A stretch of DNA of 64,000 bases from Flavobacteriales bacterium UBA7468. Its GTDB lineage: Bacteria > Bacteroidota > Bacteroidia > Flavobacteriales_D > Crocinitomicaceae. Both the position numbers and the translations under genes were made by a program. This document shows positions 49,015 to 56,235 of this stretch, piece by piece. Location of the stretch: contig DLPC01000011.1 of assembly GCA_002478565.1 (NCBI GenBank), positions 1 to 64,000 of the forward strand. The letters are read 5' to 3'. Every line of letters starts with the position of its first letter. The first letter of the stretch is position 1. The notes under the pieces were generated by a model. The model saw nothing but the letters and a program-made list of their open reading frames with translations. It did no database searches and was not told the DNA's origin.

Positions 49015-51823
49015 ATGAATTACAAAACTGACAGTATTTAGCGTCTGGAAGGTGTTCAAAGTCGATGCCCGGATCAAGTAATTCTTGAAGTAAGGTACTG
49101 AGCCCTTCGTTCAATAGTTCAGGGATAGGGGAGAGGTCTGTAGATTGATCTATATTCAAAGCAAAATCATTGTCGCGATTGATCAAAGACTCAATCCGAG
49201 CCTCATGAGGGATGAAGCCAAATTGCGCTTTAAAAAATAAACAGTACAAACTCAACTGAAGGGCATGTTTAGGCCCAGCCAAATTAGTCAGGGCATCATT
49301 CTTGGAGGTCATTTTTACTTCCTTTGCCTCAACCTTTCCAGACTTATAATCGATGACGCGGTAATGATTACCGATTCTGTCAATGCGGTCAATATATCCT
49401 ACGAATTTGAGTGGAATATCTTGCTCATTGATTTGGTAATTCAATACGAGTTCAAACCTGCCCTCGAGTTGTTCTATGAATAATGGTTCTTTTAAACTTT
49501 TAATAAAACTCAATTCTTTGCATAAAATCTCTTTGGTAAGGTCTAACGCCATTTCGAAGCTTAGGCGGTTTTTTCCTCGACTAAAAAGTTGTTCGTTTTG
49601 ATCAAAATATTTGAGAAATTGTTTTCTAAGCTCTTCTGGGTAAATAGTAAGCATTTTGGCCACACCTTTTTCAGTGAGGGGGCCTGGTGCTGGGTGCACA
49701 AGTTGACCATTTTTATCGCGCTGGGCATAAGGCGTATATAGCTCCTCTAGACAGGAGTGAATGAGTGAGCCAAAGGTATGTTGTGCTAAATCTTCTTCGA
49801 CCTCATCTTCTTCGCCAAATTCAACGACATATCGGTAATAGAAGTCTAGTGGACACGCTAAGTATTTTTTGAGAGCAGAAGCAGAAACACCATTGGCTAA
49901 ATAATATTGAATGCGTTCGAGAATTGCAGGGGACTTAGCGATAATTGTGTTGTCAATATTCTTTTCCGAAGCAGGGATTTGATATTTGTATTCTTCCCAT
50001 TGAATGGATGGATTGACTTGCAACCATTCCATTTGTAATTGTAGAAGGTATCTGCTTCTTTCACTGCTACCCAATACTTCGCTAGCACTTGTATAGGTAA
50101 ACGTGAGTTGTTTTGCTTGATGTAATAAGCGGTAAAAGTGCTGTGCAAAAATTCCTTGTTTGTCGCGGTTACTCGGCAGACCAAATGCTGCACGGAGGTC
50201 CATCGGGATGATGCTTTGAATAGGATTTGTTGGCGGCAATTTTCCTTCGTTCATCCCCAACACATAGATATGTTCAAAATCAAGTAAGCGTGTTTCTAGT
50301 AGCCCTGTGATTTGTAGGCCATCTGTTGGGTTTCCGAGGTATGCTAGATGTGCTTTGGTCCAGTGTTGGTAGAATAACTTTTTGAAACTCCCGAGGGTCA
50401 TGTATGGGTACCCCTCTTTCAATAAATTTTCAAACTGGCGGCAAGCTTGCTCAAAAGTAAGGATAGCGGTATGTTCAAAATCATTTGCTCTAGGAATGAT
50501 TTCTAGCAAACAGGCATTGAGCTGCCGTAGTTGGGCTATTGCGGAAAGCCAATTTTGCTCCCAGGGGGTACTTAATAATGCGATGAGTTGCTGGCTGCTG
50601 CCTTGTAATTTAAGTTGGGAGATATTTTGAAAAACTCTATTGTATTTGACCGTTTGTTTTTCGGCATGACTCAGGGCCTGTAGCGCTTCTTTGTCAAGGC
50701 AAAGGCTGGTAAAGGCATGGTGACAAAAACGCTGGAAATCCTTGTAATAAAGCGCAGTAGTTTTAAATTTCTGCTTGTTTTCTTGTATCTGAAAACAGAG
50801 ATCGACCCAAGTTCTGATTGGGGTCTGATCTAAAGGCAAGCCCAAAGTGATGTTTGCTTTACCAACTACTTTTGGAATGTGTCTCAGAGCTGCGTGCACT
50901 AAAGTTTCATCTGCGAGCAATACTAATACTTCGCTCCATTCTTTGGGTTGAAGATCTTTGAGTTCTGTGGCCAATACTTTAACCTGCCCAATATGTTGAG
51001 CACACTCAATTACTTTGACTTTGTATGGGTTGTGGCTTAAATTATTGCTTAAAAAGTTGGCTTCGCTTAGTCCAAAATGAGCCAAGTTTTTACGCTGAAA
51101 TGCTCCTGCTTCGTGGTGTTTATTGTCAAAATAGTAGCCATCAGTATCTATAAAAAAGTTGGCTTGCTTACGGTTTAATAAAAACTGAATGATTGACTGT
51201 TCTGCGCCGCTTAATGCATTAAAACCGGCAAAGATATAATGAGTTTGTGTTTGTAAAACTAGCGTAGGGTTTTCGGCAATGTAGCGGTAGGCCATTGCTT
51301 TTGTAAATCCATTTTTTGCAGAAAGCTCTTGCAGTAAACCACTATGCAGGTGAGCAATGTGCTCCCAAAAAGCCATGAATTTCTTTTGGGAAGCAGAATA
51401 ATTTTCTTCGTCAATTTGCCAACTTTCTAAGGCCTTGATAGAAGCGAGGTTTCGGTAAAGTTGTTGCTCATTGACTAAATACCTGTCGACATCGTCAAAA
51501 TCAGCAAGTAGAATGGGCCCCCAACTCAGGAATTCTTCAAAGGACTGGGCCTCAGGCCCCAGCACCTTTTGATAGACTTCAAAAAGCATCAGTAAGACGC
51601 GAGTGGGATGTACTATTTTTTTGGGACTTAGCTCGACAATCCATTGGTCAATGGTTTGGATGTGAGGAGCAAGTAGCGGCCCATTATTTTGGCTATAAAG
51701 TGCATTGAGCAGGTAGCGTTTGGCGCGTTCCGAAGGTAAAATAACATGCAGCTCCTGCTTGTTTTGAAGCAGTGCAAGTATTTCTTTTGCCAGTTGGTCA
51801 AGAACCTTCATTGGGTGTGTCAA
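49013..51823 (-). CDS. AddB-like PD-(D/E)XK nuclease, helicase-like repair protein
   Basis: A 936-residue AddB-like protein. The N-terminal half (about 1-650) has a helicase-like fold without an intact Walker A loop (LPSERAKRYL), so it probably does not hydrolyse ATP. The C-terminal nuclease domain has GYIDRIDR and VIDYKSGK (catalytic Asp and Lys). Of the four iron-sulfur Cys of AddB, one is in LACPLDFYYR and two in KYCQFCNS; the protein ends there, without the expected fourth. It would act in double-strand break repair with an AddA-type helicase, which is not in this window. It is coupled to the TraB/GumN gene by ATGA. Confidence 0.85.
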   Translation of the reverse strand: MTHPMKVLDQLAKEILALLQNKQELHVILPSERAKRYLLNALYSQNNGPLLAPHIQTIDQWIVELSPKKIVHPTRVLLMLFEVYQKVLGPEAQSFEEFLSWGPILLADFDDVDRYLVNEQQLYRNLASIKALESWQIDEENYSASQKKFMAFWEHIAHLHSGLLQELSAKNGFTKAMAYRYIAENPTLVLQTQTHYIFAGFNALSGAEQSIIQFLLNRKQANFFIDTDGYYFDNKHHEAGAFQRKNLAHFGLSEANFLSNNLSHNPYKVKVIECAQHIGQVKVLATELKDLQPKEWSEVLVLLADETLVHAALRHIPKVVGKANITLGLPLDQTPIRTWVDLCFQIQENKQKFKTTALYYKDFQRFCHHAFTSLCLDKEALQALSHAEKQTVKYNRVFQNISQLKLQGSSQQLIALLSTPWEQNWLSAIAQLRQLNACLLEIIPRANDFEHTAILTFEQACRQFENLLKEGYPYMTLGSFKKLFYQHWTKAHLAYLGNPTDGLQITGLLETRLLDFEHIYVLGMNEGKLPPTNPIQSIIPMDLRAAFGLPSNRDKQGIFAQHFYRLLHQAKQLTFTYTSASEVLGSSERSRYLLQLQMEWLQVNPSIQWEEYKYQIPASEKNIDNTIIAKSPAILERIQYYLANGVSASALKKYLACPLDFYYRYVVEFGEEDEVEEDLAQHTFGSLIHSCLEELYTPYAQRDKNGQLVHPAPGPLTEKGVAKMLTIYPEELRKQFLKYFDQNEQLFSRGKNRLSFEMALDLTKEILCKELSFIKSLKEPLFIEQLEGRFELVLNYQINEQDIPLKFVGYIDRIDRIGNHYRVIDYKSGKVEAKEVKMTSKNDALTNLAGPKHALQLSLYCLFFKAQFGFIPHEARIESLINRDNDFALNIDQSTDLSPIPELLNEGLSTLLQELLDPGIDFEHLPDAKYCQFCNS

Positions 51824-53040
51824 TCAAACCAAACTTTTTCAAAAAATGAAAATGGCCTGTTGGAATGCATGAATTTATTGCCGCCATAGCACTTTAATAC
51901 CACAAGATAACCATCCCCGAATTGAATTTGTACATAATTGAGTCCTTCTGGGTAGGTGTCAGAGAGACCAAAAAAGACAATTGAACCGTCATCGAGAATT
52001 TTTTTGGTGATGTTTGCGCCTGTCGGTGGGTTGATATAGATACTGGCTAATTCTTCTTGAGTAATGTTGGGGTCAAGTGCTTGAAGATTGATTTCAAAAG
52101 TATTGCCTTGTCCAAGTTCTCGGTAGATGATTTTTTTAGTGCCGTCTTCGAGGTCGAACACGTAAGGTTTTCCTGGGAATTTGGCAATAAGCCCTGATGG
52201 CTCATGTGTATAGACGTATTCAGTTGCTTTTTTCAGTTTTTGTTTGGCAATAGGCGCTTGATCCGCTACTGACCAAAGAACAGGCCTGACTCGGTATCCT
52301 TTGGCTCTGAGGAGCTGAACCAAGCCGTCGTCACCACCGAGGTGCCCCGCACCGATCGCACAAAAGAAGGAGGCGTTACCTTTCAGTTGTTCGGATAGTT
52401 TTTCGAGCATGAGTTTATTGCGCTTGACAATCACTTCTTCGTAAAGTTGGTCTTGAACAGATAAATTTGATTTCATGAAACGCTGCAACGCATCGATGTC
52501 ACCTTTCAGGTAGAGCTCTTTGAGTTTTTCTTGCGTGAAGGCATTGATACCGTTGTCAATAATTCTGCGTTCACTTAAGTTAAATTCATTAGTAAGGGCA
52601 TATTGCTCTTCTAACGCTTCTAGCGCAATGAATTGCTTGCTGTACTGCAGGCCTAAAACTTGAAAATATGCATCGAGAAATTGTGGCATGCCATCTTCTG
52701 AGCCATAGATTGTTTCAGAACTTACAGTTTTACTCGTGTAGGATTTACCTTGGTCGTCAAATTTAGTTTCCGGTAGTGTTTTACGACTGTCCATGGCCTC
52801 AAAGAGGCGATAAATATCGGTTTCTAGGATTAAAATCTGGGCTTGATCAAAGCAGATATATACACTATCTGATAAATCAAAAAGTGACCTATCATTGGCG
52901 TGTAAGGTTCCGAAAATGTAGGATTTAACTTTTGATTTTGGGTGACTAATTTCCCAAAGTAATTCTTTCTCGGGCAAGATCATTTGAGAAAAGCCCAAGG
53001 TGTAAAAACTGATTAAGAAAAGGAGGATTCTCACCTGCAT
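51820..53040 (-). CDS. TraB/GumN-family protein with C-terminal extension
   Basis: A 406-residue secreted or periplasmic protein with a signal peptide (MQVRILLFLISFYTLGFSQM). The TraB/GumN domain (about 25-265) has SYIFGTLHAND with the metal-binding GTxH, and AIGAGHLGG near its end, which are the two conserved family motifs. TraB/GumN proteins are Tiki-related putative metalloproteases. About 140 residues follow, with beta-rich sequence and no recognised domain. The downstream nuclease gene starts within its stop (ATGA). Confidence 0.85.
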   Translation of the reverse strand: MQVRILLFLISFYTLGFSQMILPEKELLWEISHPKSKVKSYIFGTLHANDRSLFDLSDSVYICFDQAQILILETDIYRLFEAMDSRKTLPETKFDDQGKSYTSKTVSSETIYGSEDGMPQFLDAYFQVLGLQYSKQFIALEALEEQYALTNEFNLSERRIIDNGINAFTQEKLKELYLKGDIDALQRFMKSNLSVQDQLYEEVIVKRNKLMLEKLSEQLKGNASFFCAIGAGHLGGDDGLVQLLRAKGYRVRPVLWSVADQAPIAKQKLKKATEYVYTHEPSGLIAKFPGKPYVFDLEDGTKKIIYRELGQGNTFEINLQALDPNITQEELASIYINPPTGANITKKILDDGSIVFFGLSDTYPEGLNYVQIQFGDGYLVVLKCYGGNKFMHSNRPFSFFEKVWFD

Positions 53041-53044
53041 AATT

Positions 53045-53052
53045 CAAAGTTA
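53045..53052 (-). promoter_or_regulatory. Minus-strand -7 element of the TraB/GumN gene
   Basis: Forward CAAAGTTA is TAACTTTG on the minus strand, an exact -7 element 4 bases from ATG 53040. No -33 TTTG at the right spacing is visible. Confidence 0.4.
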
Positions 53053-53089
53053 AGCAAATCCCTTTACAAGTATCAGAGAAGCAAAAAAC

Positions 53090-54322
53090 TTAGATGAAAA
53101 TCCTCTGAATGTGATCTTCGGTATAGGCATAAGCAAGGTAGGCAAGAGAAGGCACTGCTTTGGTCAATATCAATGGGCTTTGCCTACCAAATGCAATTTT
53201 CCCATGCGATTCACTTAATTCGAGTGCTGCTGCTGCATTAATGGTAAGGGCGTTAATGGCCTCTTGTGGGGTCATTTTCATTTTGATGCAAGCCAAAGAC
53301 ATGATGTGCATAAGGTGGTAGCTTGGCGAAGACCCCGGATTGAAGTCACTGGCTAAGGCAACAATTGCATTTGCATCGATTAGCTTGCGCGCAGATCCGT
53401 ATGGGATGGATAAAAAGTGTGAGCAACCGGGTAGCAGTGTAGCGATTGTTGAACTCACCGCTAATGCATCGAGGTCGTTTTGATCGAGTTCTTCGAGGTG
53501 GTCGACCGAAATGGCTTCTTTTTGAATAGCCGCTGGAACCCCACCTAAAACAGAAAATTGATTGACATGAACTTTAGGTTTGAGCCCATATTTTGCCCCA
53601 GCTTCTAAGATTTGAGACATTTCCTCACATGTAAAATAGTTGCGTTCGCAAAAAACATCGATGTAGTCCGCTAAGTTTTCTTGTGCAATTTGTGGTAAGA
53701 TGTCGTTGACTAACAAATCGATGTAACCAACTCTGTTCTCTTTGTAGGCTTGTGGTAGCGCGTGTGCACCTAAAAATGTAGCCTTAATTTCAATCGGAAA
53801 ATGCGCCTTTAATTGGGCAATGACCCGCAGCATTTTGAGCTCCCCCTCGACACTGAGTCCGTAACCTGATTTAATCTCTAAGGCACCCGTACCAGCGGCA
53901 ATCATTTTTTCAATTCGGCTACAAGCGGCCTCAAAAAGTGCCTCCTGACTCATGTCATTGAGCTTTCGGGCAGAATTGAGAATACCCCCACCTTTAGCGG
54001 CTATTTCTTCGTAGGTCAGGCCTAAGATGCGATCTACAAATTCTTCTTCCCGACTCGCGGCAAAAACGGTATGCGTATGTGAGTCAATAAATGCTGGTAG
54101 TACAAAACAATTGGTCGCATCGATGACTTCGACGTCTCGCCAATCTGTGATACCTGGCCAGTCTGACATCAAGCCGTAGTCCACGACCGTGTTGTCTTCA
54201 AGAGCTAGGTAGGCGTCTTCGAGTATTGGGAGCTGCTGCATTTGCTGCCCCCTTAGGATATTTGGTAGGTCTTCTCCGACCTGCACTAATCCTTTGATAT
54301 TTTTGATGAATTGTTTGCGCAT
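53090..54322 (-). CDS. hutI: Imidazolonepropionase
   Basis: A 410-residue amidohydrolase that opens the ring of imidazolonepropionate to N-formimino-L-glutamate in histidine degradation. Zinc ligands are in IDSHTHTVF; family motifs AAKGGGI, KSGYGLS and SDFNPGSSPS follow. The start is ATG 54322; a GTG at 54334 is less likely. The other hut genes (hutH, hutU, hutG) are not in this window. It is divergent from yraN with 48 bases between. Confidence 0.95.
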   Translation of the reverse strand: MRKQFIKNIKGLVQVGEDLPNILRGQQMQQLPILEDAYLALEDNTVVDYGLMSDWPGITDWRDVEVIDATNCFVLPAFIDSHTHTVFAASREEEFVDRILGLTYEEIAAKGGGILNSARKLNDMSQEALFEAACSRIEKMIAAGTGALEIKSGYGLSVEGELKMLRVIAQLKAHFPIEIKATFLGAHALPQAYKENRVGYIDLLVNDILPQIAQENLADYIDVFCERNYFTCEEMSQILEAGAKYGLKPKVHVNQFSVLGGVPAAIQKEAISVDHLEELDQNDLDALAVSSTIATLLPGCSHFLSIPYGSARKLIDANAIVALASDFNPGSSPSYHLMHIMSLACIKMKMTPQEAINALTINAAAALELSESHGKIAFGRQSPLILTKAVPSLAYLAYAYTEDHIQRIFI

Positions 54323-54370
54323 ACGTATTTTCACTGTAAAGATACAAGCAATTTCGGCTTAATTTCGAGG

Positions 54371-54751
54371 ATGTCAATTACAGAGCCATGGCGTAAACAC
54401 GATGTCCTCGGAAAATGGGGCGAAGACTATGCTTTGCAATGGTTGCTTTCAAAAGGCTTCGAGCTTAAATGTCGCAATTATAGGTTCAATCGAATGGAAA
54501 TAGATTTGATCATGGTTCATGACAACACACTCTTAATGATTGAAGTTAAAACCAGGCAAAGCTCAACCCTCGGAGAGCCCTGGCGAGCAGTAAATTTTGC
54601 CAAGCAAAAACAAATCGTACGAGTAGCCAATTACTACACGAAATCCATTCAATGGCCACATGAAGTGCGTTTTGATATCATTTCAATTGTGCACAATCAA
54701 GAAGGCACTCAACTCAAACACATTGAAAACGCGTTTACTCCCAGACTTTAG
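54371..54751 (+). CDS. yraN: YraN/UPF0102-family nuclease-like protein
   Basis: A 126-residue UPF0102 protein, a small predicted nuclease of the restriction-endonuclease-like fold. Conserved features are GEDYALQWLLSKGF, the Asp of RMEIDLIM, and IEVKTRQS, which together form a PD-(D/E)XK-like site. The start is ATG 54371; a longer frame from 54311 overlaps hutI. Its exact role, likely in DNA processing, is unsettled for the family. Confidence 0.93.
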   Translation: MSITEPWRKHDVLGKWGEDYALQWLLSKGFELKCRNYRFNRMEIDLIMVHDNTLLMIEVKTRQSSTLGEPWRAVNFAKQKQIVRVANYYTKSIQWPHEVRFDIISIVHNQEGTQLKHIENAFTPRL

Positions 54752-54765
54752 GCTGAATTTGCGAT

Positions 54766-56163
54766 TTAAATATGTAATGCGCGGTCAGCAGTTGCAGCTA
54801 GTGCCGCTTCTTTGATGGCTTCAGAATAAGTAGGGTGTCCGTGGCAAATTCTTGCGATATCTTCGGCAGATGCTCTGTATTCCATTGCTGTTACTGCTTC
54901 CATGATGAGGTCAGCCGCACGCGCAGCAATCATATGGACGCCCAAAATTTCATCGGTTTGGCTATCGGCCAAGATTTTGACAAAACCACTTGTGTCCATA
55001 CTTGCTCGGGCACGTCCAAGTGCTTTGATTGGAAAGGATCCGGTCTTGTAGCTCACGCCCGCTGCTTTGAGTTCTTCCTCTGTTTTTCCAACAGCGGCAA
55101 TTTCAGGCCAAGTATAAACAACACCAGGGATGAGGTTGTAATTAATGTGTGGATGTTGACCCGCAATTGTTTCGGCCACATAAACACCTTCTTCTTCGGC
55201 TTTGTGTGCAAGCATAGCGCCTCTCACAACATCGCCAATAGCATAGATGTGTGCTTGTGAGGTTTGTAAGTGCTCATTGACTTCAATTTGACCTCGGTTA
55301 TTCACGTCCAAACCAGCTTTTTCAAGTGCCAAGCCATCAGTGTATGGTTTGCGACCCACCGCGACCAAGCAATAATCTGCCTCAAGTGTAACTACTTCGC
55401 CTTTTTTGTTTTCAGCTTTGAGTTCTACATGTTTGCCTTTGTTTTTCACTTCTAAAACTTTATGTTCTAAATGAAATTTAAAGCCTTCTTTCTTTAAGAT
55501 TTTGGTGAATTCTTTGCCTAAACCTGCATCCATGGTAGGAAGAATACTTGGTGCAAATTCAATCACTTCTACCGAAGTGCCTAAGCGTGCGTAAACAGAA
55601 CCTAACTCAAGGCCAATAACGCCACCCCCGATCACTAACATTTTCTTAGGAATTTCGGTCATGTTGAGTGCTTCCGTAGAGGTAATGATGCGTTTTTTAT
55701 CGGGTTCCATGCCAGGGAAATAATTTGGCTTACTTCCTGTCGCAATGATGATATTTTTCCCTGTAATTTGGGTAGTTTGTTCCCCATTGATTTGAATGGT
55801 ATGGGCGTCAATAAAAGAGCCAAGCCCATGGTATACGGTGACTTTATTTTTGTCCATCAGGTACTTTACACCAGAACAAGTTTGTGAGACCACCTCATTT
55901 TTACGGGCAATCATTTGGCTTAAATTAGCTTTCAAACCTGTGATTTCAATACCGTGTTCTGTAAAGCTGTGTTGTGCATTATGAAAATGCTCTGATGAAT
56001 CAAGGAGTGCTTTTGATGGAATACAACCAACGTTGAGGCACGTTCCACCTAAGGTGTTGTATTTTTCAATTAGGGCAGTTTTCAAACCCAATTGGGCGCA
56101 ACGCAAGGCTGAAACATAACCACCGGGTCCAGAACCAATCACTACTACATCAAAAGCATCCAT
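54766..56163 (-). CDS. lpdA: Dihydrolipoyl dehydrogenase
   Basis: A 465-residue FAD-dependent dihydrolipoamide dehydrogenase, the E3 subunit of 2-oxoacid dehydrogenase complexes. The N-terminal FAD loop is VIGSGPGGYVSALRCAQLG, the redox-active disulfide is GGTCLNVGCIPSK, the NAD-binding loop is VIGGGVIGLELGSVYARLG, and the active-site His-Glu appear in HGHPTYSE. Full length. It is divergent from the PKD-protein gene with an interleaved promoter pair. Confidence 0.97.
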   Translation of the reverse strand: MDAFDVVVIGSGPGGYVSALRCAQLGLKTALIEKYNTLGGTCLNVGCIPSKALLDSSEHFHNAQHSFTEHGIEITGLKANLSQMIARKNEVVSQTCSGVKYLMDKNKVTVYHGLGSFIDAHTIQINGEQTTQITGKNIIIATGSKPNYFPGMEPDKKRIITSTEALNMTEIPKKMLVIGGGVIGLELGSVYARLGTSVEVIEFAPSILPTMDAGLGKEFTKILKKEGFKFHLEHKVLEVKNKGKHVELKAENKKGEVVTLEADYCLVAVGRKPYTDGLALEKAGLDVNNRGQIEVNEHLQTSQAHIYAIGDVVRGAMLAHKAEEEGVYVAETIAGQHPHINYNLIPGVVYTWPEIAAVGKTEEELKAAGVSYKTGSFPIKALGRARASMDTSGFVKILADSQTDEILGVHMIAARAADLIMEAVTAMEYRASAEDIARICHGHPTYSEAIKEAALAATADRALHI

Positions 56164-56180
56164 TTTCTTAAAATTTTTTA

Positions 56181-56211
56181 CAAAGTTACTGTTTGTCTAC
56201 GAACAACCAAA
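56181..56211 (-). promoter_or_regulatory. lpdA promoter (minus strand)
   Basis: On the minus strand TTTG (56211-56208) and TAACTTTG (56188-56181) are separated by 19 bases, a good fit to the -33/-7 pattern, reading toward lpdA. It overlaps the plus-strand promoter. Confidence 0.55.
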
Positions 56212-56223
56212 GCCTTAATTTTG
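56192..56223 (+). promoter_or_regulatory. Promoter of the PKD-rich T9SS gene
   Basis: TTTG at 56192-56195, 20 bases, and TAATTTTG at 56216-56223: an excellent match to the Bacteroidota pattern. The TTG at 56221 is in the -7 element, so the true start should lie downstream, at GTG 56236. Confidence 0.6.
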
Positions 56224-56235
56224 CGTTATTATATT

